Assembly (NCBI RefSeq): GCF_040649515.1
Contig: NZ_JBEZFP010000199.1
Span: forward strand, 1 to 13,162
Length of the DNA: 13,162 bases
Source of the DNA: Yinghuangia elevatio
GTDB taxonomy: Bacteria > Actinomycetota > Actinomycetes > Streptomycetales > Streptomycetaceae
Direction of reading: 5' to 3'
Part shown: piece by piece, positions 8,201 to 13,162 of the stretch
Position numbering within the stretch: the first letter of the stretch is position 1
Layout: each line of letters starts with the position of its first letter
The notes under the pieces: model-generated
What the model saw: the letters and a program-made list of their open reading frames with translations, nothing else
What the model was told of the DNA's origin: nothing
The model's database searches: none
Position numbers and translations under genes: made by a program

Positions 8201-8590
8201 GACGCCACGTGGACCTTCTCGTCGATGCGTCCGCCGGACGGCGGCTGCGACGCGGCGTCGGCGCCGCTGCCGCTGGTCCGCTTCGACGGGGAGTTCGACC
8301 TGCGCAATCGGGTCGCGGGCGACCGGCCGTACACGCTCACCGCGATTGTGGAGCGGCCGGACGGATCCCGGCCGCAGGTGCGGCAGTTCACGGTCGAGGC
8401 GTCGTACGACGGGGGTACGACGTGGCGCCGCCTGCCGGCTGTGCCGAACGGCCGGGGGTACACCGTGCTCGCGCCGCCTCCGCCGCGGGGCGGGGACGGG
8501 TACGTGGCGCTGCGGACGTCTGTGCGCGATGCGGACGGGAACACGCTGACCCAGACGGTGGAACGGGCGTACGGCGTGGCCCGGCGCTAG
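5240..8590 (+). CDS. Large secreted S8 (subtilisin-like) serine protease
   Basis: A 1116-residue exported protease. The basic N-terminus with R6-R7-R8-F9, a hydrophobic core and AYA (29-31) form a signal peptide, perhaps Tat-type. A propeptide-like segment starts at VTLITGDVV (60-68) and runs to about 225. The catalytic domain (about 228-520) has the full triad: Asp250 in VLDSGID, His283 in NGHGTHV, Ser458 in GGTSMATPHVAG, with oxyanion Asn379 in AAGND. The remaining 600 residues are beta-rich: a domain with the FN3-like pattern (about 521-614) and a carboxypeptidase-regulatory-like segment (about 624-687). The last 400 residues have no domain I can name. No sortase or membrane anchor is visible at the C-terminus. 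An in-frame ATG 42 bases upstream lacks a ribosome binding site, so I start at 5240. Leu18 is encoded by TTA (5291-5293), suggesting dependence on the bldA tRNA. Confidence 0.93.
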   Translation: MNRRARRRFAASVVAGALFAVGAAGTGGAYAAGGPGSGPPPEGPRGDGRAGGGQPARASVTLITGDVVTVATFPGGVQAVTTTPAPGREDVSFLRSTRNGAVTVVPSDALGLLNRGVLDPALFDVTALVRDGFDDRSTPVLPLIVRYEGAGTAASARSSVAANAVPGRELPSIQAQAVAERKADAGAFWRTVAAGPADAGAAKTPAPGIARIWLDGRVRASLDQSVPQIGAPQAWSAGLTGAGVKTAVLDSGIDPEHPDLADAVAASADFTGDAEGAVDRNGHGTHVASIITGSGAASGGRYAGVAPDTQLVVGKVLDDTGFGSYSQIVAGMEWAVGQQARVVNMSLGSGPSDGTDPMSQAVDALSASSGALFVIAAGNDGTPGSVSAPSTANSALSVGSVDAENRRAPSSSQGPRVGDHAAKPEITAPGVAIAAARAADTWRGEPIDDFYTRLGGTSMATPHVAGAAAILAQQHPDWTGERIKEALVGSTAPGPDMGVFEQGTGRVDVAAAVTRTVSASPAALSAYLRWPSTEPVGRTVVYRNDGDAPLVLDLAVASNVAMPVRLGTSRLTVPPHGTVPVVVTVDPAAGEAGTYGGVLVASGPDGKALVRTALSVFDEPEVYDLRVNAIDRNGAPLDGGAVVVVNVETGVGYEVRAQGEFLTARVPKGRYSIDAMVHTPATDTRLRSWTLVSLPDTPVTADTTVVADARAGLPAGAALDRTGTTVEHRRLGFGEKFPGGEAGIEASFYNLQTEAFAVPTANAGAQYAYRVTAFLAKPASGKQPAATFNLALSHDQAIPQNPVLSVRTAELAAVDTRVHTLGDHEPRTASMSRLAGWGDGNYGGWFHSVPLPGVAKEYFSVQPGLTWQSILQADQWMETGTPRAYPAGRTTTEDWNEAPVGPLAAFGRCGDDGSAAFRPFNPSGAGRVMEGGSAWGRVTLSRNGAEIASSEDVFYPYLPGMAPEKATYALRLEAERDDPLWRLGSRVDATWTFSSMRPPDGGCDAASAPLPLVRFDGEFDLRNRVAGDRPYTLTAIVERPDGSRPQVRQFTVEASYDGGTTWRRLPAVPNGRGYTVLAPPPPRGGDGYVALRTSVRDADGNTLTQTVERAYGVARR
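5291..5293 (+). other. Rare TTA leucine codon (bldA-type control point)
   Basis: Codon 18 of the protease gene is TTA, within the signal-peptide region. I found no other in-frame TTA in the genes of this window. In Streptomyces, TTA codons are read only by the bldA tRNA-Leu and are concentrated near the starts of genes for development and secondary metabolism, so translation of the protease may wait for bldA expression. The codon is seen; the control is inference from the genus. Confidence 0.75.
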
Positions 8591-8615
8591 CCGCGGGGCG
8601 GGCCCGGCGACGGGG

Positions 8616-8637
8616 GCGCCGCGGGTGACCGCGGCGC
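8616..8637. terminator. GC-rich hairpin just after the protease gene
   Basis: GCGCCGCGG (8616-8624) and CCGCGGCGC (8629-8637) are exact reverse complements separated by GTGA, so the RNA forms a 9-bp all-GC stem with a GNRA-type GUGA loop. It starts 25 bases after the protease stop codon, a normal position for an intrinsic terminator. No U-tract follows. Confidence 0.7.
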
Positions 8638-8647
8638 GGCGCCCTGT

Positions 8648-8663
8648 CGTCGGCGCGCCGACG
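8648..8663. repeat. 16-base perfect palindrome between two terminator hairpins
   Basis: CGTCGGCGCGCCGACG reads the same on both strands. It sits between the hairpins at 8616-8637 and 8680-8710. It could be another terminator element or a dimeric-protein site; with no spacer at its centre it is a poorer RNA hairpin than its neighbours. Confidence 0.5.
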
Positions 8664-8679
8664 CGTCGTCGGGGGTGCG

Positions 8680-8710
8680 CGGTCCGGGCCTGTTCGACAG
8701 GCCCGGACCG
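8680..8710. terminator. 14-bp stem bidirectional terminator
   Basis: Bases 8680-8693 are the exact reverse complement of 8697-8710, separated by TCG: a 14-bp perfect stem with a 3-base loop. It ends 16 bases beyond the stop codon of the minus-strand dehydrogenase gene and also follows the plus-strand protease gene, so it can end both convergent transcripts. It is the strongest hairpin of the three in this gap. Confidence 0.8.
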
Positions 8711-8726
8711 TTCGCCCTCGCCCGCG

Positions 8727-10142
8727 TCAGCCGTCCTGCTGCTCCTTTTGCTCCCTGTGCTCCTTGTGCTTCTTGTGCTCCGCGAGCTCGTTCTTCGGCT
8801 CGTCGTGGTGCCGCTCCTCCACCTGATCGGCCGTCATGTACGCGTCCGTCAGCTCGAAGTCCTGGAGTCGGGCGGCCCGTCCCGCCTGGAAGCCGGTGCG
8901 CACGAAGTCGTCGCCCGCGGCGGCGTTGAGCGCCCAGTTGACCAGGACGCGCGTACGGGCGGTGACGGTCGGCAGCGCCATCACGTGGTAGCCGCGGGCG
9001 ACCACCTGCGCGGGAATGCCCGACAGTTCGACACCGAGGGGCTTGGACACCGCGTCCTTGCCGCCGAGGTCCACGACGAGTCCGAGGTCCCGGTGGTGGT
9101 ACGGCTTCAGCGGCGTGCCGTGCAGCCGGGCGACCACGTTGTCGGCGAGCACCCGGCCCTGCCGCTGCGCGTGTTGCGCGGTGGGCGGGGTGATCGCGTC
9201 GCCGCCCTTGGCCAGGTCGGGTACCGCGGCCGCGTCGCCGGCCGCGAGGACCGCGTCCACCCCGGGCACCGTCAACTCGGCGGTGGTGACCAGGCGTCCG
9301 CGCATGGTGTCGGTCGACAGGGTGTGCACCAGCGGGCTCGCGGCCACCCCGGCGGTCCAGATCAGCGTGTGGGTGGCCAGCACGCGGCCGTCGGTGAGCG
9401 TGATCTTCGTCGGCTCGACCGAGGCGACGGAGGTGCCCAGCGAGAACAGCACGCCGCGCCGCCGCAGCATCCGCATGGCCTTGGCGCCGAGCTTGTCGCC
9501 GAGTTCCGGGAGCAGCTTGGGCGCGACGTCGATCAGGTGCCACTCGATGAGCGACGGGTCCAGCCGCGGGTAGCGCTTGGCCGCCGCGGTGGTCAGGCGC
9601 TGGAGGCATGCGGCGGTCTCGGTTCCGGCGTATCCGCCGCCGACCACCACGAACCGCAGCCGGGCCTCGCGTTCGGCCGGGTCCTGGGTGACGGCGGCGA
9701 GGTCCAGCTGCGCGATGACGTGGTCGCGCAGGTAGGCCGCCTGGGCGAGCGTCTTCATGCCGAGCGCGTGCTCGGTCAGGCCCGGGATGTCGAAAGTCCG
9801 GGTGGTGCTGCCGGCGGTGAGCACGAGGTGGTCGTACGGGACGTCCACGATCTCGCCGGTGGTCTTGCGGACCACGCACACCTTGGCGCGCGTGTCGACG
9901 CCGATCGCGCCGCCGGGCAGGAGCCGGGTGCGGCGCAGGCGCCGGCGCAGCGAGACGGCGACCGACTGCGGGGTCAGGACCCCGGCCGCGACGTGCGGGA
10001 GCAGCGGCAGGTAGAGCTGGTAGTCGGTGGGTGTGACCAGCGTGAGGTCGGCCTCGGGTGGGGCAAGCCTGCGTTCGAGCCGGTGCAGGCACTCGACGCC
10101 GGCGAAGCCACCGCCGACCACCACGATCTTCGGACGCGACAT
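8727..10142 (-). CDS. ndh: Type II NADH dehydrogenase (NDH-2), FAD/NAD(P)-binding oxidoreductase
   Basis: A 471-residue peripheral membrane flavoprotein predicted to pass electrons from NADH to quinone without pumping protons. Two dinucleotide folds are visible: the FAD site VVVGGGFAG (7-15) and the NADH site VVVGGGYAGTE (165-175). The second FAD contact VLAAGDAAAVPD (298-309) and the quinone/FAD motif PTAQHAQRQG (320-329, AQxAxxQ) are present, which separates NDH-2 from most other members of the fold. No CxxC of the disulfide reductases is seen. The final 31 residues (about 441-471) are an odd His/Lys/Glu/Gln-rich tail with EHKKHKEHREQKEQQ, replacing the amphipathic or hydrophobic membrane end common in the family. 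The reading frame extends upstream to 10469, but the ATG at 10140-10142 directly precedes the first fold and has GGGAG eight bases before it. Confidence 0.92.
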   Translation of the reverse strand: MSRPKIVVVGGGFAGVECLHRLERRLAPPEADLTLVTPTDYQLYLPLLPHVAAGVLTPQSVAVSLRRRLRRTRLLPGGAIGVDTRAKVCVVRKTTGEIVDVPYDHLVLTAGSTTRTFDIPGLTEHALGMKTLAQAAYLRDHVIAQLDLAAVTQDPAEREARLRFVVVGGGYAGTETAACLQRLTTAAAKRYPRLDPSLIEWHLIDVAPKLLPELGDKLGAKAMRMLRRRGVLFSLGTSVASVEPTKITLTDGRVLATHTLIWTAGVAASPLVHTLSTDTMRGRLVTTAELTVPGVDAVLAAGDAAAVPDLAKGGDAITPPTAQHAQRQGRVLADNVVARLHGTPLKPYHHRDLGLVVDLGGKDAVSKPLGVELSGIPAQVVARGYHVMALPTVTARTRVLVNWALNAAAGDDFVRTGFQAGRAARLQDFELTDAYMTADQVEERHHDEPKNELAEHKKHKEHREQKEQQDG

Positions 10143-10317
10143 GGAGCGCACTCCCAACGTCTGGAGCTTGTACGCCGTGCGCGCGGGACGCACGGCAGGC
10201 CTGCATCGGAGCCTACGTAGATCAACTCGCCCAGGGCGCCCGACGCGCGCGGCGAACTGCCGGGGGAACGTGCGCGGGGTGCGCGGGACGGCTGCCCCGC
10301 CGGCCGCTGGGCACGGT

Positions 10318-10716
10318 TCAGGTGCCGACGTACCCGCGCAACACGCAGAACTCGTTGCCTTCCGGATCGGCCAGCACCGTCCAGCTGACTTTCTCGCCCT
10401 GGCCGATGTCGACGCGGGTGGCGCCGAGCGCGAGCACGCGTTCGACCTCGGCGTCGCGGGTGCGGTCATTTGGCGTCAAGTCGATGTGCAGTCTGTTCTT
10501 GGCCTTCTTGGGGCCGTCCGGCACCCGCTGGAACAGCAGGGCCGGCGGGAACGCCCCCGAACTCCTCGCTTCCGGCGTACGGGCGACGTCGCTGATCAGC
10601 ACGTCGCCGTCCTTGTCCTCCTCGATGTGGGCGTAGCCCAGCACCGCGCGCCAGAACTCGGCCAGCCGGTGCGGGTCCTCACAGTCGATCAACAGTTCAG
10701 TCCAGACACTCGCCAT
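10318..10716 (-). CDS. VOC-family (glyoxalase-like) protein
   Basis: A 132-residue protein of the vicinal oxygen chelate superfamily, of the small single-chain type seen in actinobacteria (Glyoxalase_6-like). WTELLIDCEDPHRLAEFWRAVLGY (5-28) is the typical opening: beta strand, then the DP-x2-LAEFW helix. RLHIDL and the closing ADPEGNEFCVLRG give the second half of the fold. No clear set of four metal ligands is visible, so it may bind a small molecule (as in resistance or sensor proteins) rather than act as lactoylglutathione lyase. The frame extends upstream to 10842, but the fold starts at the ATG chosen here; the ribosome binding site is weak, so the start is moderately certain. It lies divergent from the TetR-controlled cassette and 175 bases upstream of ndh on the same strand. 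Confidence 0.82.
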   Translation of the reverse strand: MASVWTELLIDCEDPHRLAEFWRAVLGYAHIEEDKDGDVLISDVARTPEARSSGAFPPALLFQRVPDGPKKAKNRLHIDLTPNDRTRDAEVERVLALGATRVDIGQGEKVSWTVLADPEGNEFCVLRGYVGT

Positions 10717-10822
10717 CCCGGTACTTTGCCACGCCGCCACCCGGTTCACGCCTGACCGACGCACCCGAACGGCGCGCGCCCACGACCGGACCCGCCTTAC
10801 CCGAACTCCTCGGCGGGGCGGC

Positions 10823-10836
10823 TTGAACACGTTCAA
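10823..10836. promoter_or_regulatory. Upstream TetR-type operator TTGAAC-AC-GTTCAA
   Basis: A perfect 14-base palindrome (6-bp arms, 2-base centre). Its left half TTGAAC doubles as the -35 box of the promoter of the three-gene cassette, so a bound repressor would block RNA polymerase. The core AAC-N2-GTT is a pattern known for some TetR-family sites. It also lies upstream of the divergent VOC gene. Confidence 0.75.
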
Positions 10837-10852
10837 AATCACCCGCTAGAGT
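10823..10852 (+). promoter_or_regulatory. Promoter of the membrane protein / DCC / TetR cassette
   Basis: TTGAAC (10823-10828) and TAGAGT (10847-10852) are separated by 18 bases, matching the -35/-10 pattern of principal sigma factor promoters in streptomycetes. Transcription would start near 10859, giving a leader of about 34 bases before the ATG at 10893. Both boxes are seen; use is inferred. Confidence 0.65.
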
Positions 10853-10866
10853 GCCGGTACGCGCAC

Positions 10867-10878
10867 TGAACGCGTTCA
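10867..10878. promoter_or_regulatory. Downstream TetR-type operator TGAACGCGTTCA
   Basis: A perfect 12-base palindrome of the same TGAAC-N2-GTTCA form as the site at 10823-10836. The two centres are 43 bases apart, about four helical turns, so two dimers would sit on nearly the same face of the DNA around the promoter. This copy falls just after the predicted transcription start and before the ribosome binding site. Confidence 0.75.
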
Positions 10879-10892
10879 AAAAGGGGTGCTCC

Positions 10893-11300
10893 ATGGATCT
10901 CACCGTGGTGACGTACGCCGTCTACCTGCTGATCAGCACCGCCCTCACCCTCTGGGTCGGGCACACACTCGCCCGCAGCGGCCGGGTGTTCCTCGTCGAC
11001 GTCATGCACGGCGACCGCAAACTCGCCGACGCGGTCAACCACCTCCTGACCGTCGGCTTCTACCTCGTCAACTTCGGCTTCGTCGCCCTGCACCTCGAAC
11101 TCGGCGGCGGCGTCGACACCGTCCGGGAGTCCTTCGAGGCCCTGTCGGTCAAGATCGGTACGGTCCTGCTCGTACTCGGCGCGCTGCACCTGGCGAACGT
11201 GTTCGTGCTCGGCCGCATCCGGCGCCGCTCGCTCGCCGAGCACCAGCCCGTGCCACCCGTCCCGCCGCAAGGCTGGACCAGCCCGGCCGTCGGGGTGTGA
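10893..11300 (+). CDS. Small three-helix His-rich membrane protein (hypothetical)
   Basis: A 135-residue integral membrane protein; I know of no assigned function. Predicted helices are at about 4-24, 46-68 and 85-107, followed by RIRRR and a Pro-rich tail ending SPAVGV. By positive charges the C-terminus is probably cytoplasmic. Histidines sit in or next to helices (His24, His39, His50, His67, His99), a pattern also found in haem-b or metal-binding membrane proteins, but no specific family motif confirms this. The ATG is preceded by a GGGGTG ribosome binding site (10883-10888); an upstream in-frame GTG at 10851 lies in the -10 box and is rejected. It is the first gene of a three-gene unit controlled by tandem palindromes, and its stop overlaps a possible start of the next gene. 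Confidence 0.85.
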   Translation: MDLTVVTYAVYLLISTALTLWVGHTLARSGRVFLVDVMHGDRKLADAVNHLLTVGFYLVNFGFVALHLELGGGVDTVRESFEALSVKIGTVLLVLGALHLANVFVLGRIRRRSLAEHQPVPPVPPQGWTSPAVGV

Positions 11301-11305
11301 GCCCG

Positions 11306-11773
11306 ATGTCCGCACGGACCGGCGTAGGGGGCCTCTACGGGGGTGCGGCCCCCTACGCCCTCCACCTCGCACCCACGGTCCCGCCCATCCGCCGCATCAC
11401 CGTCCTGTACGACGCCCGCTGCCCCCTGTGCGTCGCCGTCAGCACGTGGCTGGCCCGCCGCCCCAAGCTGGTCGCCGTCGACCTGGTCGCCGCCGGCTCC
11501 GCCCGCGCCCGCAACCGCTACCCGGACCTCGACCACGAGCGCACGCTCCACGAGGTCACCGTCATCGGCGACGCGGGCCAGGTCTACAGCGGCGCCAACG
11601 CGTGGGTCGTCTGCCTGTGGGCCCTTCGCGGCTACCGCACCCTCGCCACGCGCCTCAGCACCCCGACCGGCCTCCCCCTCGCCAAGGCCGCCGTCGTCGC
11701 CGCGGCCAAGATCTCCGCCGCGACCCGCCGCGCCTCCGGAGACTGCGCAAACGGCTGCGGGCCACACGACTAA
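11306..11773 (+). CDS. DCC-family thiol-disulfide oxidoreductase-like protein
   Basis: A 155-residue protein of the DCC1/DUF393 family. The diagnostic opening is ITVLYDARCPLCVAVSTWLARR (31-52): a beta strand, Asp36 and the CPLC redox pair Cys39/Cys42, as in thioredoxin-like folds. HEVTVIGDAGQVYSGANAWV further on is also typical of the family. Catalysis of thiol-disulfide exchange is a family expectation, not proven here. The first 28 residues are a variable leader without a clear signal peptide. I used the ATG at 11306; the in-frame GTG at 11297 overlaps the preceding TGA (GTGA) and is an equally tenable translationally coupled start, adding three residues. The gene lies between a membrane protein and a TetR regulator, suggesting a redox partnership at the membrane. 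Confidence 0.85.
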   Translation: MSARTGVGGLYGGAAPYALHLAPTVPPIRRITVLYDARCPLCVAVSTWLARRPKLVAVDLVAAGSARARNRYPDLDHERTLHEVTVIGDAGQVYSGANAWVVCLWALRGYRTLATRLSTPTGLPLAKAAVVAAAKISAATRRASGDCANGCGPHD

Positions 11774-11783
11774 GGTTCCTCGC

Positions 11784-12617
11784 GTGGAAAACGACGCACC
11801 AGCGGCCCGCACGCCCCCTGCCCCACCCCCCGGCGACAGTCGGCCGCCCGGCACGTCCCGCACGGAGTCCGGCCCGGAATCCAGCCCGGAATCCCAACCG
11901 GACCATCCCCGGGCCGCCGCCAAACCGAGCAAGAGCGAGCAGACGCGGTCCCTGATCCTGGAGACCGCGCTGCGCCTCTTCCAGGACCGCGGCTACGACA
12001 AGACCACCATGCGCGCCATCGCCACGGAAGCCGGCGTCTCCGTAGGCAACGCCTACTACTACTTCGAGTCCAAGGAACACCTGATCCAGGGGTTCTACGA
12101 CCGGGTGACCAACGACCACATCGAGGCCGCACAGGCCCGCCTGCGCGGCCGTACCGACTTCGCGTCGCGACTCCAAGTCACCCTGGAGGCCTGGCTGGAC
12201 GCCGCCGAGCCGTACCACGGCTTCTCCGTCCAGTTCTTCCGCAACGCCGCGGACCCCGACAGCCCGCTCTCCCCGTTCTCCGCCGAGTCCTACCCGGCCC
12301 GCCAGACCGTCGTCGACCTCTACCGCGACGTCCTCGCCGGCTCCGCCATGAAACTCGACGCCGAAATGGCGGAAATACTCCCCGAGTTGCTGTGGCTCCA
12401 CCAGATGGGCATCGTCCTGTTCTGGGTCTACGACCGCTCCCCCGACTCGGCGCGCACCCGCGACTTCGTACGCCGCACCACCCCCATGGTCGCCCGCATC
12501 ACCAGCCTCTCCCGCTACAAACTCATCCGCCCTCTGGTCCGCGACGCCGAAAAGCTGGTCCGCGACTTCATCGTCCCCGACGGCATCGGCACCCACGAAC
12601 GACCGCCGTTGCGCTGA
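11784..12617 (+). CDS. TetR/AcrR-family transcriptional regulator
   Basis: A 277-residue dimeric repressor-type protein. After a 50-residue disordered Pro/Ser/Glu-rich leader comes the HTH domain: TRSLILETALRLFQDRGYDKTT (54-75), then the recognition helix region RAIATEAGVSVGNAYYYFESKEHLI (78-101). The C-terminal ligand and dimer domain (about 110-277) is all-helical, with EPYHGFSVQFFRNAADPDSP noticeable; the ligand is unknown. I chose the GTG at 11784, with AAGG eight bases upstream and only 10 bases after the DCC stop codon; a start further inside, nearer residue 50, cannot be excluded. It is the last gene of the unit that starts with two TGAAC-N2-GTTCA operators, so it very probably represses its own operon. 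Confidence 0.93.
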   Translation: MENDAPAARTPPAPPPGDSRPPGTSRTESGPESSPESQPDHPRAAAKPSKSEQTRSLILETALRLFQDRGYDKTTMRAIATEAGVSVGNAYYYFESKEHLIQGFYDRVTNDHIEAAQARLRGRTDFASRLQVTLEAWLDAAEPYHGFSVQFFRNAADPDSPLSPFSAESYPARQTVVDLYRDVLAGSAMKLDAEMAEILPELLWLHQMGIVLFWVYDRSPDSARTRDFVRRTTPMVARITSLSRYKLIRPLVRDAEKLVRDFIVPDGIGTHERPPLR

Positions 12618-12733
12618 TTGACGGCCTGAGCGCGTCCTCGCTGCCCGTGCCTGCGGCATACGAGGAGGGCCGTCTCGTGCGGTGCGTGGCTGGACAGCGA
12701 TCGTCCGCGCACCTCAAGCCGGACCACGCACGC

Positions 12734-12783
12734 GAACAGGCAACCCCGGTCAGCGAAGGGGCAATCCCCTGTTCGCCGACCGG
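12734..12783. terminator. Hairpin with competing alternative fold between TetR and P450 genes
   Basis: CCGGTCAGCGAA (12746-12757) pairs with TTCGCCGACCGG (12772-12783) with one A-C mismatch, and GGGG/CCCC (12758-12761 with 12766-12769) extends the stem to a CAAT loop with a TG bulge. A competing fold pairs GAACAGG (12734-12740) with CCTGTTC (12768-12774) and CCCC (12744-12747) with GGGG (12758-12761). The position, between two convergent genes, suits a bidirectional terminator. The remainder of the 263-base gap (12618-12880) shows nothing else that I recognise. Confidence 0.55.
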
Positions 12784-12880
12784 AATTCCCGGCACACCAC
12801 CGGCGAACCTGCTGTCCCGGCGCTCTCACGCTGCGTGCCCGTAGGGTCTGCACAGCACGGCACCGGAGCCGCGCCCGTGG

Positions 12881-13162
12881 TCAGCGGCCTAGGTACACCG
12901 GCAGGCTTGCCAGGGCGTTGTTGAGGTTCGAGCGGACGCGGCGGGGCTCGCCGGTCAGTTCGATGCGCGGGAAGGTGGCGAGGAGTTCTTCGAAGAAGAC
13001 GCGGCCTTCGAGGCGGGCGATGTGCACGCCCAGGCAGAAGTGCTCGGCGAAGCCGAAGGACAGGTGTGGGTTGGGGCGGCGGAAGATGTCGAAGCTCTGC
13101 GCGTCCTCGAACACCTCCTCGTCGCGGTTCGCCGACGTGTAGTACATGGCGACCTTGTCGCC
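12881..13162 (-). CDS. Cytochrome P450, C-terminal fragment (runs off right edge)
   Basis: Only the last 93 codons are in the window; the frame is open to base 13162 and the start lies beyond it. The visible part begins GDKVAMYYTSANRDEEVFED, the usual region before the haem loop, followed by FDIFRRPNPHLSFGF and the haem-thiolate loop FGFAEHFCLG with the cysteine ligand, then the L-helix IARLEGRVFFEELLATFP. The close RRVRSNLNNALASLPVYLG resembles bacterial P450s of the CYP125/142/124-like group acting on sterols and lipids, but subfamily cannot be set from a fragment. The loop has Ala where the signature normally has Gly (FGxGxHxC). The gene converges on the TetR gene across a hairpin region. 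Confidence 0.92.
   Translation of the reverse strand, partial: GDKVAMYYTSANRDEEVFEDAQSFDIFRRPNPHLSFGFAEHFCLGVHIARLEGRVFFEELLATFPRIELTGEPRRVRSNLNNALASLPVYLGR

Noticed and set aside
10195..10204. GCAGGCCTGC palindrome upstream of ndh
   Set aside because: Ten-base GC-rich palindromes are expected by chance at this composition, and no other site feature supports it.
10143..10469. Upstream extension of the NDH-2 frame
   Set aside because: It overlaps the VOC gene in another frame and lies outside the conserved NDH-2 fold, which begins right after the ATG at 10142.
10717..10842. Upstream extension of the VOC frame
   Set aside because: It reads through the operator region and gives an Arg-rich sequence with no VOC similarity.

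Overview
The window comes from a very GC-rich actinobacterium, most likely a Streptomyces-like member of the Streptomycetaceae. The evidence is strong G/C bias at third codon positions, GTG starts, GGAG-type ribosome binding sites, a large secreted S8 protease, a GH6 cellulase, a two-dinucleotide-fold NDH-2, many TetR/VOC/GNAT genes, and a single rare TTA codon placed at the start of a secreted-protein gene. I see no rRNA, tRNA, CRISPR array, transposase or phage gene. The region looks like ordinary chromosome, with an accessory flavour in its secreted enzymes.

Layout. Positions 1-32 are a perfect 32-base palindrome. Next comes a purine (xanthine/urate-type) NCS2 permease on the minus strand (122-1588). 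Upstream of it lies about 500 bases without a gene, containing an operator-like palindrome (1758-1772). A GNAT acetyltransferase (+, 2085-2528) converges on a secreted GH6 cellulase (-, 2637-4289). The two are separated by a three-arm inverted-repeat terminator and an 11-bp tandem repeat. A short single-pass membrane protein with a beta-sandwich-like exterior (-, 4359-4865) lies just upstream of the cellulase, in the same direction. A 374-base divergent region leads to a 1116-residue secreted subtilase (+, 5240-8590) with a TTA codon at Leu18. Three strong inverted repeats (8616-8710) separate it from a type II NADH dehydrogenase (-, 8727-10142) with an unusual His/Lys/Glu-rich tail. A small VOC (glyoxalase-fold) protein follows (-, 10318-10716).

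The most system-like part is 10823-12617. Two TGAAC-N2-GTTCA palindromes bracket a recognisable promoter. Behind it is a tightly packed three-gene unit: a three-helix His-rich membrane protein, a DCC-family CxxC thiol-disulfide protein whose start lies at the stop of the gene before, and a TetR-family regulator 10 bases downstream. This looks like a self-regulated redox/membrane module; its function is not known to me. A hairpin region then separates the unit from the 3' end of a cytochrome P450 gene (-), which runs off the right edge.

Working picture: secreted polymer degradation (cellulase, protease) and nucleobase uptake sit beside a respiratory-chain dehydrogenase and a regulated membrane thiol-redox cassette. 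Only the three-gene cassette and the cellulase/membrane-protein pair look co-transcribed; the rest are single-gene units bounded by hairpins.
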